Shown here in pieces: positions 11,660-23,823 of a stretch of DNA of 64,000 nt. Source of the stretch: Acanthosoma haemorrhoidale (taxonomy: Eukaryota > Arthropoda > Insecta > Hemiptera > Acanthosomatidae). Numbering within the stretch: position 1 is the stretch's first letter; the number at the start of each line of letters is the position of its first letter. Made by a program: the position numbers and the translations under genes. Under the pieces are notes generated by a model that saw only the letters and a list, made by a program, of their open reading frames with translations, searched no databases and was not told where the DNA came from. The stretch is taken from NCBI GenBank assembly GCA_930367205.1, contig OV884013.1, positions 113,789,475-113,853,474 of the forward strand, in the 5' to 3' direction.

Positions 11660-12022
11660 GATTCACTTTTCTACCACTCATATGTTATTGGTGTACATCT
11701 TCCAAGCAAGATGTGGAATTTCAAATATCCCCAATATAATTGTATAAATGTAATCAATGTAATGCTTGCTTGCTGTTGATAGTCTGATTTTTTGTAAAAA
11801 CCCCAAAAAAGCCGTTATTACTCCCTTATACGGGAGAAAGGTAATTCCCGAGGTTTTAGCAGCTTGGGGGGAGGGGCGGTAAATATTCGTTTCCCGCCGG
11901 CGGGAGTTCTCCGTGTAGGGTTTCGGGTGATTATTTAGCGAGGCCCAACTTGGGACCATTTCCCGCTTAAACAGCTCTAATTCACACTCACAACTTCTAC
12001 AACGGCCCTAGCTACTTCTTTA

Positions 12023-12127
12023 TTGGCAATTCCCTATTTCTTCCTTAAGGAACACAGCAAAGTCTCAGGGATGAAGTTCTCTTAAGACTAATCCAGGAGA
12101 TGAAATTTAGCCTTTTGTGTTTAAATG
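12023..12127 (+). repeat. 105-bp direct repeat, copy 2
   Basis: Partner of 11554-11659. The similarity starts at ATTGGCAATTCCC and stops abruptly after GTGTTTAAAT. The intervening 363 bases include a GC-richer core around 11860-11920. Confidence 0.8.
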
Positions 12128-15100
12128 AGTTCACACGTGCTTTTGTGAGCTTGAGATTTATGTATTCTATATCTTGTTAACATTATTTAAACTTATTGAT
12201 GGTGTTGCTAGAAAGTTACTAATTAGCATTGATATGGTGTAACCGGTGCATATGGGTGCTCAGTAGCAGGTCAGGCACCCGTTCCAATAACAGCGAGCAC
12301 TCATACTACAGGTACTAGTTACTGTAATTTATTTTATGCTTTGAATATTTCATGTATTTGTTTTGATAGATTTATTCATTTCGCATCTTAATGCGAAAAC
12401 GTTGTATCCAGCTATTAATTAGTTTATTAGGAAATATTGTGTGATGTATGTTTAACAAATATAATAATAATATTTGAACAAAATCTTTATTCTGTGTTTA
12501 TGATAATGACTAAAGAGGCTAGGACTGGTAAGAAGGAATTAACAAAAATTTTCTAGGAAGAAATTATTTCGATTATAATCGAAATTTGTCAACCGTGAAA
12601 ATAATAAATAGATAAAATAAGACGAGTGTGTTTGTTAAGTGAATCTTTTGCGAAGGGTCTGGGCCCTTACCCTCCATGTAAGACACTCCCGGGAGGGATT
12701 CCTCACGGTGGAGTGAATAAGTTGAGCCTTTTCACGAAATAAGGAGGACGAGGAGGCGGAGGAGGAGGCAGGATAATAAAAAAAAGGGCCCTAAGGAAGG
12801 GGACTTGGAGAGCATGTTCGTGACGTCGAAGGACACCCCCAAGGAGGAAGAAGAATATTTATGTTGGAGCATCTCAAGAGGGTCGAGTTGGGCGTGATGA
12901 TGCATCCTCACTCCCTTAATGCCCTCCCATTGTCCAATGGGAATCGATAGAGCAGGAATGGGGGAAAACCACCCTCTTTTACTAACCCCCCCCCCCTGAG
13001 CAATCTATATTTATAAATATCGGTCTTCAGGTGTAGTCAGTCACGTAGGGGTCATTGGTCTTTTTCTCACTATTTGCTTCGTCGCTAGGACCATTTCTTT
13101 TATCGACAACGAAAACGACACGGAAACTGAAATAACTATACTATATGCACGGATTTATAAAAACAACAACACTATATATCTGACAGGTAGCAACTTAAAG
13201 TTCTTCCTCAAAACAACAAATGACTAAATCAATAAGTCATCTTATTATCTTAAAACTTACAGCCCGACAACAAATAATTATCTTACATGTCTTATAAGAG
13301 CCACATCTTACCAGGGGAATTCCTATAGGGGTTATATCATTCAAAATTAAATGGAAATGTCCCAACTTCATTTTACTGTTTATTAATAATGGGGTTATAG
13401 TCTTAATATCATACATTAGGTATATTAAACGTTATTTACTAATCACGAAATTATTATAAATATGTCACTTGTCAAGGAATGAATATACTATGAAACTAAG
13501 CACAAACGATGATAATACAAAAAACAATAAATACAAATTAAAGAAATATTTCTGGAGCGTTTACTGTTTTCATCCAAACACTTTCATTAAATATTATTGA
13601 GAGTAAGTTGTAATGATAAAATACTTACATAATTCCTTCCGGATTAAAATATAATTTTAACAGAATATCAAAGAATGAAGTCAAAATAGGATATGGTAAA
13701 ACTCTGAATGATAACAAACAAGTGATGGAAAAAAATGATTTTATTTATAATATCCTAGACATAACATGAAATATCAGCACTCTTATTAATTTTTTTTTTA
13801 AACAAATAATTAATCAAGGAAATTATATCATGAAAGCTAATTTGTACAGTAAAACATCACCGGTTGAGATATACAAGGGTTGAAGGGAAGATCGATAGTG
13901 ATTCTCTCGCTCGAGGAGGACTGATACGAACACGAACCGTCACAAACACGGACATACGGACTGACAAAGAGAGGTCACCGAAGGCCCTGAAGCACTGGGG
14001 CTAAATGACTTAGTTAGAACCGGCCGAATTAATATCTTAGCAGGGGGTTGTTCATTAGGGGGGTGCGCCTGCGCGGTGTGGGGGGTGGGGACCTCCCCCC
14101 TATTGTCTTTGCTCCTTAGGGGTGCTTTCTTCGGGGTTTAAGGGTCCAAGGGTTGTCGATTAACCCCAGCGTATAGGTTATGCATAAGGGGAGCTAGAAA
14201 CATATTTATGCAAGTATTATATTCACAGTTAATTTTCTTTACGGTTTAGATGACACTATTGTCAATAATTATTAGCCGAAAATGGCAAGTACTGGTGTAC
14301 TGAGTCCGTCAATGTATCTTTTCCTGTTATAGCATTATAGTTTTTTATTTATAAAACTACAATTTGATTATTCAGTATGATACAAGAACTCATTCAAATA
14401 TTGTATGTACAACCTACATGTTCCCGAGACCAGCCAAGTGGCCTGGTGGAAGAAATCTAGACAACAACGCTTTCCCCACCTCCTTTTCCGGCCGTTTCGC
14501 TGTATGGTGAAGGCCAGAGACATGACAAGAGAGCCACAGACGCTCAGATCATGAGCTGGGATAACAGCCATTGCCAGGGCCTTATCCCATACTTATCTAT
14601 TTACGATAAATCGCGAGGCCACCACCGCTTTAGGATGAAATGGTCTGCAAATAATTATTTCCAAACTATTCGACTTTTTTCACACCCCACATAACCCGAC
14701 ATCTAGGCATAATACTGCATTTATTCAGTAGGGGAGCTATTTACTTTCACATATCTGCTGGAACACCTGGAGATATTGTGATTAGGTTTTGGTTAAAATA
14801 CAGTAACGAAATAAATTTAAATAATTAAACCAGAAATCCTCTCCATGGGGTTTGTCAATAGTTTGGCCATTTAGATGCATAATATCTCACCTCGTCTGGG
14901 TGGGGGTAGCGGTACAAAAAATAAAATAAATATGAAATATAATTTGTAAGTCTGCGCTTCCTTTGAATAAGTAGCTAATACTAAAACATATTTTTTTCAG
15001 GGCAAATATTGTTACGGTTTTTTTGAAATTTAGTTTTAAACTTAATAACTCGTCACCCTCATAAATGGCATATAACAATTTTTTTTGTTTTTGAACTGTA

Positions 15101-16927
15101 ATTTCAGGTCATTAAAACTTTACAAACGTGTTCTCAACTTTAACTCAACCCCATGTTTTACAAAAAAAGGTGATTTTAAAATTTAACCTTTGAAAAATAA
15201 CAAGTGTCATTAATCATTTAGAGTGTAATTATTCTAAATTATTGTGTAGCCTATCTAATTATAGTTGGCCACGTGTCGATAAACATTCCTGCAAATTATC
15301 TGCTTGAAAAAAAGATTAACGTTTTTTGTACCAGCAAGGTCTAAATGTGCTCACAATAAATAATGCCCATTCCTCCAAAAGACGAACAAAACCATGAAAA
15401 TGCACCTTGTTTTGACCACCCCGGAGCCACTGAACTGTCGGTTCTTTTAAAAAATACCTGCGATCTTTGTGATTGACTCTTTTAGCCGTAGGACTATAAT
15501 CGGATAAAGAGGTGGTAGCATGGACCGGATGCCTGCAGACTGTAAGTCACAACATGCCCTTGGGCCGATAAATCACGGCTACCTGACGACAGGCCCATTG
15601 TGAAGGACAACAAAGACTTCGGTAAACACCGATGGCCCCGGGGCCATTAGTCCCAAGGGGTACAGCCATCTACTTAGTATGCGCATATCGCTTTTTGAGC
15701 AGAGTGCACCGGTGCGCCGTATCGGTTAACCCTTCCCACTGTCTGCGCATTATGACTATAGATGCTATTATTAATACCTGCCCGGTGTGTGAATAGGGGC
15801 TGTAATATCTTTCATCCACTTTTGAATATATTATAGAAATTTCATGGGAAGGGGGGTCCGGCTCGATGCGGGAACACCTGTGCACAAGCAGATACTCAAG
15901 GCGTACCAAAATATTTGAACTGTTCCATTGTGCTTCAGTAATAAACAAACTGTAGATTTAAGTTTTCATCAGCAAACCAATCATCTAGGATATTTAGCAT
16001 CATAGAAATTATCGTTCCAAATACACGGCCATATTAGTCGATAAAGTGAGAAATAGACAAATTAAATCTTTCCTAAAGTTACTTACATATCGTATTAAGA
16101 CAAACAGACTAAACACGACGAACAAACTACAACAAGCTAATAAATAAGGTTGGTTTTACAAAAGAGGTAAGCTCAGTAGTCAATAATGGCCATCGAATGA
16201 CCATTGGAATACTTCATCAGCCAGGATTACTTATCATATTATATCAAAATATTGCATTCAAAAAATTGTTTTCTGGAAGAGAGATACATATTTTTGTGCT
16301 TTACAGACTGCACCAAAACTTGAACAACAACAGCCTGATTTGTCAAAAATCAAGAAAGACTTTGATTCAGATTCTGAGATTTCTAATAGTAGAATGTACC
16401 TTTAAAAAATAAAAAACAGACATAGAATAAAAAAACAGATTTAAAAAAAGTAGGTGAGCAACATGTTAAAAAAATTAATAATAGGTACTTATTGTTGAGA
16501 TATTTAAGTAATTATGTTTATTTTAAAATGTGTTTAATGTGTATATTTTTGTCCAGAAATAATTGTTCTCCCGCTTAAAAAATCCAATACTTAAACTGCG
16601 ATAAGCTCTATGCGTTCAAAGCATTAATTATACCATTAGTAACCTTTATTATGTTTTATTCATCCCCAGGATGCCAATAATACCTCAAAAGATTTTGGGC
16701 ATAGCAGCTTTCAATATTGCGGAACAGTGACATTCGGCAAGGCTGTTTTCGTATCGAAGATTATCAGAAAATATTGATCTTAAAGTGAACATCGGAAGAA
16801 GGAAAACCCAACGTCGGGCAACGTGAAAATTCAACATCTTAATTCTGTTACAGGGTTTTGCAGGAGAAGCGGAAGTTGTGAACCGTAATATCAAATGTCC
16901 TCACACCGCATTATTTATTAACTTGCA

Positions 16928-17615
16928 TTGAGACGAGTAAACGTTTTAAAACGCAAGCCTACAGAAAAGAGGCATATTTTTAGAAATCTCATATTGTCCT
17001 CAACTCTGTCAATAGCAGTTGACGAGTCTTGTGATATAAATGACACAGCGCAAGTTTCTCTTTTTGTGCGATTTATCTCCACTACAGGAAATCCAATACA
17101 GGTTCCTAAAGAGGAACTTTTGGTATTATTGCACTTAAAGGACAAACGTCTAATATTGACATTTGCTATTTCAGAACAACACTGTTAAATATGAAGGAAG
17201 CTTTTCTCAGCAGGTTCAAAGACTTCAGAAACAGCCTCTGTTAATAATAACTTGTTAATAAGCCTCTGAATGCCACGGTAACAGAAATCAATTTTTCGCC
17301 CTTTAATATTGATATTGGCAGCTTTGAATTGCAGTTGCTGGATTTAAAAAATAAAGAATTTTGGAGCTCAAAATTCGAGCGTCTTTATACTATTCGTGGA
17401 ATAGTATTCCTGACTCATGTGATCAACTAGCGTTTGCTGTTCTTTCCTTATTTGGGTCTACATATTTATCATCGTTTACAAGCATGAACTTTATCAAGAG
17501 TAAATTAACAAATCGGCTTATCGATGAAAACTTGGAATTGTGCCTAAAATTAAAACAACATACAAACCTGACACACTCACTTTCCAAGGAAATGCAAGGC
17601 CATTACTCACATTAG
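16928..17615 (+). pseudogene. hAT-family transposase relic
   Basis: The frame at 16928 reads [20 protein letters not shown] then [10 protein letters not shown] and [10 protein letters not shown], matching the DDE core start of hAT transposases, where the D of VDES is the first catalytic residue. A shift near 17140 moves to the frame [20 protein letters not shown] followed by AFLSRFKDFRN; this join implies loss of the middle of the RNase H fold. Another frame (from 17302) gives FELQLLDLKNKEFWSSKF, and after a further shift near 17395 comes the C-terminal dimerisation block: LAFAVLSLFGSTYLSSFTSM then NFIKSKLTNRLIDENLELCL. At least two shifts, several stops and a large internal deletion make it dead. 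Confidence 0.75.
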
Positions 17616-17910
17616 TGGAGTATTTGTAGTTTTTTTTAGGATACCTTTTATATTATTTAACTTGTTATATTTTTGAATAAATATTATCTTTATATAAGTA
17701 TGACACCAACTTTTATTTAATGTACCGTTAGTTAAACTAAGACATATTCAGCAAAGGCAAGATCGAGAATGTACTTTTAATTATAATTATTTCTATAAAA
17801 ATGTCTCCACTAAAGCAAAGCTTAAGTTTAAAAAAATGGCTCTTTGAATAAACTTCAATTTTATATTGTTTATATTTGGCTGTTTTGGATGACGAGTTTG
17901 CCGACCACTG
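16928..17910 (+). mobile_element. hAT DNA transposon remnant
   Basis: The segment contains transposase pieces of the EPM2AIP1/GTF2IRD2-like hAT group (see the pseudogene entry) and ends with GTTTGCCGACCACTG at 17896-17910, the kind of terminal repeat (CAGTGGTCGGCAAAC on the other strand) typical of arthropod hAT elements. The following 8 bases, GCCTAGAA, would be the target duplication, but I found no matching left terminus, so the 5' end is lost or unrecognisable. The left limit given is the start of recognisable coding sequence. Confidence 0.65.
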
Positions 17911-18594
17911 GCCTAGAAGACCCGGCGAGGGAGCGCCTGAACACGAGGTAGGAGAAATGTATCTAGGCATTAACGGACATTACTAAAACTTACTTTACAA
18001 GTAATTGATATTGCTAATACTTACTTCTGCCAACTGCCAAGACATCAAACACGACAGAACAGAATACTCCTAGCGCCAGAAGCAGACATTGCGCCAATAT
18101 CTCAACAAACAGATCTTAGGAAGAGATATGAGCGCTTGCAATCATCTCCAGGGGCGCCTCCAATCAGGCCAGTATATCGAAGAGAGAATGTATCTCGATC
18201 TATTTATTTATCAATATATTCTTTTGTTGTTACCATGTGAATGAAATATTTATGTATTTGTCAAAGTAAAGATACATATCGATTAATGATGGAATTTATT
18301 TCCCGGTATTCCATGTATTCTTATTATGCAATAAAAATATCAAAGCCTTCAAACTATTTAAGATGGCCAAATGTGACAGACATATTTTATTTTTTTACAC
18401 TTCCTGTCATAATTAGTAATTATGGTTAAATAAGATATACAATCGATTTTAGATCGATAAGCGGGTTTGTACAATCTCAACTAATCGAAACACAGAAGAA
18501 TTACGAAAATCTAAAAAACGTACTCATTTTAGTAATAAAATAGAAAAAGTACGACACAGTTCTTACCGGCTATCGCACTTGCTAACTTCACCCT
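17911..18594. other. Unassigned interval
   Basis: AT-rich DNA between the hAT relic and a LINE-C copy. Nothing recognisable as a gene; the open frame at 18241-18429 is short and compositionally biased (Tyr, Ile, Ser). Confidence 0.5.
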
Positions 18595-18599
18595 ACTCG

Positions 18600-18920
18600 T
18601 CGCTTCGTCTCGAACTAATTATATATAAATGTGTACTCCGGCCAGCTCTGCTGTATGGTGCCCCGCTATTACCCACTTGACTGACAATACAGGCAAATGT
18701 CTCCAACATTTCCAAAATGGGATCATGCGAAAAGTGGGCTCTTGGGAGGTTGAAGAACGCTGACCTGCACCCGCTGCTTGGTGTGCCGTTGGTGGGTGAG
18801 TTCATCCGCCGGAGACACATCAAGTTTTTTTATTCGTTGCAGCACCTAACATACCCAGTATTTAACACTATGGCCCCACCACCCCTCCCGCATCGATGGC
18901 AACAGACTGTCGGGCAGTAA
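18600..18920 (+). pseudogene. LINE-C ORF2 C-terminal relic
   Basis: Recognisable residues run from LILYK-type helix sequence (IYKCVLRPALLYGA) through NGIMRKV-equivalent sequence, here altered to ISKMGSCEKWALG by a frame change, to RLKNADLHPLLGVPLVGEF and RRRHIKFFYSLQHLTYPVF. The product is the C-terminal tail of a jockey-like LINE polyprotein, downstream of the RT active site. The closest relatives in the window are at 61809 and 37725. Confidence 0.7.
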
Positions 18921-19031
18921 GGTTAAGAATTAGTATGTAAGTTGGTTTTAAGGTTGATCATAAAGGTGAGCCTCATCACCTTTATTAGTCAGTTCAGTCT
19001 AGTCGCGTATAATGTGTATCATTATACTTGT

Positions 19032-19804
19032 TGTAGCAACCGCTAACTATATATGTAAATTACCCTACACTCTGGTTCATAATGTATTATAATATAATGT
19101 AAATCTTGTAAGCTTCTTTGGAATAAATCAGGGTCGCGGCACGTGGTAGGAAGCAGGCAGACATACGGGCACCGACAGACGGCAATAAACCAAGAGAATT
19201 AGCCACCTGACTGCCATATAACCTAGGGCAAGGACACTTACCCCTATTGAAATAGACCTTCAGTCCCTTCTAGCAGCCATATAAAACACACCCTTTTACC
19301 CAAACGGTCATAAAACTAAAAGGAAGTGACTACCTGTGTATCGTAAAACATACCCCTGCAGACAGAGTCCGCCTTCCACGAGGGAGGGGGTTATCATATT
19401 TATATCAGTAAATTTCGCCCTGAAAGTCTCTCTGTCTCTTAGTCTCCTGAGCCACACTACTTGTAACTTGACACCAGAGGCACTTGGCCCCTGGTAGCCT
19501 ACTCTCTCCCTGCTGTCCTATGAGTCGCCACGCTGTCTCACAGTCTCGAGACCACCTGCCTACCGCCTCAGCCTACCACACTGCCGTGCCCCGTTTGAAC
19601 TCTGAACCGGTATTATCTTTTATGCTACCTCTCTACCTTTTTCTTTTGAGCACAGTGTCTTGTCGGGACACATTCCTATCAATAAATGGAGTCAGATATT
19701 AAAATGCCGACATGGAACAATGGTCCATGTTATAAACTACATCAATCCGCACTTGTCACCAGGGCTAGAGTGATCAGGCACTCCCCTAGTGACGCCCCCC
19801 GACA
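19032..19804 (+). mobile_element. Solo LTR of an LTR retrotransposon
   Basis: It starts TGTAGCAACCGC and ends CCCCCCGACA, giving TGT...ACA termini. It is flanked by CTTGT at 19027-19031 and CTTGT at 19805-19809. Removing the 773 bases plus one duplication restores LINE-C UTR sequence (ATTATACTTG then TTTATTCCATT) exactly as at 27233. A TATAAAA box is at 19280-19286 and an AATAAA signal at 19681-19686, in LTR-like order. The orientation is assumed from these signals. No gag-pol is present, so this looks like the product of recombination between two LTRs. A 5-bp duplication fits Gypsy or BEL/Pao. Confidence 0.8.
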
Positions 19805-19865
19805 CTTGTTTATTCCATTTCTATAAAATATCATAACGTATGCATATTACCGAAAATTTTTAATT

Positions 19866-19930
19866 AAAATTAATTTTCCTTTTATTTTTCCCACATCCTA
19901 TTTTTATAAGTTTGAGAGCTATGGAAAAAA
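19866..19930 (+). mobile_element. LINE-B2 tail nested in LINE-C
   Basis: TTTCCTTTTATTTTTCCCAC and ATAAGTTTGAGAGCTATGG plus A8 match the B2 ends at 41768-41829 and 8980-9032. It lies between two parts of the LINE-C 3' UTR (ATATCATAAC before, CCCGTATATAATG after). About 28 unassigned bases precede it. Confidence 0.65.
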
Positions 19931-20043
19931 AACCCGTATATAATGTAGCGACGCTACAGGAAATACAAAAACTATTTGTAAATAGATTCACCTGAGGATC
20001 TATAATTGTATATAATTATCTGTAAATTTAAAGGGGCTATGAA

Positions 20044-20640
20044 GGGGAAAAACCAAACAAAAACCAAAAAAATACCCTATAAAGCGTAATTAAAGCGACT
20101 GAAGTTACAATAGTGTATTTAAAGCGGCGAATTGGGGCTGTACTAGATACTTTCGAAGGCAGGTATGGAAATTCATTCGCTTGAATTTTAGGTCGAAAAG
20201 AGAGTTGACGGTTTAATGAATAATTAGCTGCAATTAGTGAAGGGCCTGCGAGAATGATCTCATTACGGCGGAATGACATCATTGGCAGGCAACCTCTGCA
20301 GCATTAACGATCTGCAGCTGTTGATCTGGACGTTATATGTCATATTAAATCTGACACTCACTGTTCGGGAGTATGGCGTGTTTTGGGCCTTTCAAGGGAA
20401 GATAACCTGCATGGTATCATTCCACAATTATGGGTTTTTTTCCCTCTCTGCCGGGAATATTACCCGCATGTCGAATTTTTTAAGCCTATTACCTCTGTGA
20501 TGATATATGTCGAAAACTTTAACTAAAGTCAGCTCAACTTTTATCAACTACAGCTACTAGTTTCCAATCGGATTAAATCAATGAATATGATGATTGGTTT
20601 CAGTTAATTTCTATTTATGAGTATAAATGTCTGTACCTCG
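20044..20640. other. Unassigned interval
   Basis: Nothing recognisable beyond chance frames (75-81 codons on each strand). Confidence 0.45.
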
Positions 20641-20662
20641 TTAGTTTCAGTAGATATTTAGC

Positions 20663-20812
20663 ACAAATGTATGATATAATGTAGTATTACAAATGTATGA
20701 TATAATGTAGTATTACAAATGTATGATATAATGTCATATAATGTAGTATTACAAATGTATGATATAATGTCATATAATGTAGTATTACAAATGTATGATA
20801 TAATGTCATATT
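20663..20812 (+). repeat. Tandem repeat, 26- and 36-bp units
   Basis: ACAAATGTATGATATAATG recurs five times. The first spacings are 26 bases (adding TAGTATT) and the later ones 36 bases, because TCATATAATG has been duplicated inside the unit. The change of period shows stepwise growth of the array. Confidence 0.85.
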
Positions 20813-21427
20813 TGTGGTAAATAAATATGAGATTTTAAAAAGATTTACCTCCACCTAATAATTTTGAAACAATTACCTATTAAAGTTTTCATTGTCCGAA
20901 ACGTGGCAAATTTAGCACGGGTATTGTCTATTATACATTAAACATTATAAATTGTCAAATTCTTTTAGATGTATAACTACAAAACAAAAATCACAATATG
21001 GTACGAAATATTATAAGTACTAATAGGTCATGTTCTTGAACAAAAAAAATTTATAATTTGCAGACAATTGCAGACGGAATACAAAACGATGAAGGCAATA
21101 AAATAAAATAAAAATAGCATAAAATTAAAAAAATATATAGGTTTAGAATACGAAGAAAATCTACAATTCAGTTGTGAAAAATGGGATGAATGGGCAAAAA
21201 TCGCGGTGTCGTGAATTCGAAATGATACCAATTAGCCCGTAAACACTTTAAAATGTCTCTTCGTTGTGGTTTGAGCTAGTGAATTTATTTGGTGTACTAA
21301 TAAAAATATTTTACATCGGGTACACTGCGAACAGTCGTCACTCGTGCCAGGGTAGCTTGGTTGGTAAATCACACGTCTCGATATTGGAGAGAATACAGGG
21401 GCTATCTGCCCTTAATACCAGTTACTA

Positions 21428-22293
21428 AAGGGTGTCCCAGAATTAACGCAAGATTTGAATTTGTGCAGTAAAGTGCTGGCAACCCTAAAAAAACAAAAAA
21501 ACAATTTGACAGCTGACAGTTTAAGGTTAGTAAAAATGGAGCGTTACACGATAGAACAACGTGTCTTTATTGTTGAACATCATCTCAAAAATAATGAAAG
21601 TTTGGCGGCCGCAGTTCGAAAATTTCATACGAAATATGATAGGAATAGTGTTTTGACTTCATCAACTGTGAAGAGATTAATTAAAAAAATTTAGGGAGAC
21701 TGGATCAGTTGGAAACACTAAACACACTGGTCGTCCAAAAACAAGCCGTTCAAATGTTAATATCGAAGCAGTGCGTGAGAGTGTTGTTGAAAATCCAGGA
21801 ATATCAATTCGGCGTCGTAAACACAGTTCTTTGTGCCGAAATCGGATGATATTGATGTGGCCAATATGTGGTTTCAACAAGATGGTGCCACATGCCATAC
21901 AGCCCATGAAACAATTCAAATACTGCATGAGACATTTCCAGGCCGTGTACTCTTTCGTTTAGGTGATCAGAATTGGTCCCCTAGATTGTGTGATTTAACA
22001 CCTTTAGATTTCTTTTTATGGGGTTATTTGAAGTCAAAGGTGTATGCCAACAAGCTCACATCCGCCCGTGCATTAATAGAGGAAAACAATATTTATGCCA
22101 AATGGTCATGGAAAATTTCGACAAAAGAGTGCGTATGTGCCAGCAAAGTCGTGGAGGCCACTTGCCCGGTGTGTTATTCCATAAATAACCCTATCCTATT
22201 TACTTTATAATTAAAAAAAAAAATAGCAACAAAAATAGTAAAAACTGTGTTTTCTTTTTAAATCAAATCTTGCGTTAATTCTGGGACAGCCTT
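21428..22293 (+). mobile_element. DD41D Tc1/mariner element, internally deleted, both termini intact
   Basis: The termini share a perfect 26-bp inverted repeat (21433-21458 against 22263-22288; it begins TGTCCCAGAATTAACGCAAG). The element is flanked by TA at 21426-21427 and 22294-22295, the duplication expected for Tc1/mariner. At 866 bases it is shorter than autonomous relatives, which are usually well over 1 kb, because the middle of the transposase is gone. Intact ends mean it could in principle be moved by a full-length relative elsewhere in the genome. Confidence 0.85.
21536..22150 (+). pseudogene. DD41D-type transposase relic
   Basis: The N-terminus is intact from MERYTIEQRVFIVEHHLKNN through the helix-turn-helix region to VKRLIKKI; an extra A in the A-run near 21690 then shifts the frame. 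The next frame reads RETGSVGNTKHTGRPKT and ESVVENPGISIRRR. The sequence then jumps to the frame from 21833: PKSDDIDVANMWFQQDGATC, HETFPGRVLF, CDLTPLDFFLWGYLKSKVYA. The lost segment contains the first catalytic Asp. Between the second Asp (QQDG) and the third (TPLD) lie 41 residues, which assigns it to the DD41D group. It ends in a degraded SRGGH-like tail. Confidence 0.8.
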
Positions 22294-23681
22294 TATACAT
22301 GCCAGTATACAGTATACTAGTTATAGTAGTATATTAGTTGATTAGATGATAATTATTCATTAATTCTTTCCTCGGTATCTCTGCAAAGAACTAATACCCG
22401 TTACCTCCCTACTGGCAGATGCCATCCCTCAGAAATACTAAAAAAGTTGAACATTTCCCCTCCCAGGCGAAATGCACAAATACGGGATATAATCCAGAGT
22501 TATGAGACAGAGGCCAGGAACAAACACAATCCTCCAGAAGAAGGAGATAAATGGCCATCAAATGCACCTCCGGAGACTCCTGTTCCTGGAAGCTTTTGTT
22601 GCTCTGGAATAAGTTCTTCCCTAGGCCGGTTCTATAGCCGTTGTGTCGTCCTCTTTAGCATATAGATGGGGGCCAACTTCAACCCTTTCCCCCCTCAAGC
22701 TCAATTTAAACTTGCCAAGAGCACGGGATTCCCGGATCAAAGAGATCTTCCCTGAACCTTTTATAATCTGGGAAGGGCGTTCCCAAGGGCCTGATTCGTT
22801 CCCGGTCCTGGCCAATCCTCTTGGAATTTCTCATTCAAAAGGGTCCGGATTGTCCTGTGGGCTTGGAATTTGGAAGTTATTGCCCCCATTTAGATTCTGA
22901 TTTTTTTTACTGCATCTAATATGACAAAATCCACGTATTGCTGTCAAAAAGATTTTTTTTATTATTATTATGTTTTAAATCGATTCAGTATGATAAAAAA
23001 ATGTTTTTTTTTATTACCAAGTATTGATTAATGGGGTTGTTTCAATGTTTAGACTCATCTACTGTTGTAAGTAAAATTCCTTGCCTCAACAATTTTAAAG
23101 ATTTTTTTTTGTTTTTACTATATTTTAAACAAACAAAAAAATACATATTGTCAATCTGTTTATCTTATCCAAAATGCCACAGATTATTGCGCATTATTGC
23201 AATTGATTCGTGCAAAGACGACCATTGTAAAACGATTTGACAATAATCTGTAGAAAACCAGTGTTGTGACATCAAGAACGAAATTATCCATCAAAGACTT
23301 TGATGCAGATTGACTATCGCCGTCTTAACTTATAAAAAGTTTGGATCCTGACCAGTCTATTTCGTGCCAGCAACTGTGCTATAACAAAAAAAAAAAAAAA
23401 AAAAAAGGGAGTAGAATAAGAAAGTGTAAAGTAGAAGAAAAAAAATAAACTCATTTAAACTACGAGAGTCGATTAGCGAAAAAACAAAAAAAACTTTCAG
23501 AAGTAGTTTTTCAATTAAACTCCGTCACGGAGTTAACAGACCCAGGATCTCGAAATAAGACGGCGTTAAAAAAAAAAAAAAAGTGGGTATTTTTTCAAAG
23601 TTTCGAAGCAGCTATGAAACAGGAAACTGGTTCTTATAACGAACAGAAATGATTGCCGTGGAATGATCTTTAACAGGTGCG

Positions 23682-23823
23682 TGTATAACTCGCAGAATCA
23701 CTGCCCGGATGAGCTTGAAGGAATCGATTTGATCGGCCTTATCACTCTTAGATGTATAACTCGCAGAATCACTGCCCGGATGAGCTTGAAGGAATCGATT
23801 TGATCGGCCTTATCACTGTTAGA
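23682..23823 (+). repeat. 71-bp perfect tandem duplication
   Basis: Two adjacent copies, 23682-23752 and 23753-23823, differ only at CTCTTA against CTGTTA. The unit begins TGTATAACTCGCAGAATCAC. The near identity indicates a recent event or an assembly artefact. Confidence 0.9.

Larger units (their letters stand above)
9386..16900. other. Gene-free stretch with few repeats
   Basis: Apart from the LINE-D remnant near 10500 and the duplicated block at 11554/12023, I see no recognisable genes or elements. GC-richer patches at about 12650-12990, 13860-14180 and 15480-15720 have no protein-coding signature. Homopolymer G or C runs of 11 bases are at 10255-10265 and 12986-12996. Confidence 0.5.
18595..20043 (+). 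mobile_element. LINE-C copy interrupted by a solo LTR and a LINE-B2 tail
   Basis: The copy starts within ORF2 (IYKCVLRPALLYGAPL at about 18620-18670), with the C-terminal block GEFIRRRHIKFFYSLQHLTY then PVFNTMAPPPLPHRWQQTVG in the frame ending at 18918-18920. The 3' UTR carries the hairpin AGGTGAGCCTCATCACCT (18962-18979). At 19031 the UTR is broken by the solo LTR (19032-19804), resumes at 19805, is broken again by a LINE-B2 tail near 19866-19930, and then ends with TGTAGCGACGCTACAGG and the terminal AAAGGGGCTATGAAGGGG. ORF2 has a shift near 18690. Confidence 0.8.

Noticed and set aside
16170..16190. CAGTAGTCAATAATGG as left terminus of the hAT element
   Set aside because: Only weak similarity to the right terminus and no matching 8-bp target duplication with GCCTAGAA.
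22447..22900. Overlapping frames in a GC-richer block, possible exon
   Set aside because: Frames on both strands are equally open, there is no domain, and splice sites cannot be judged without other data.
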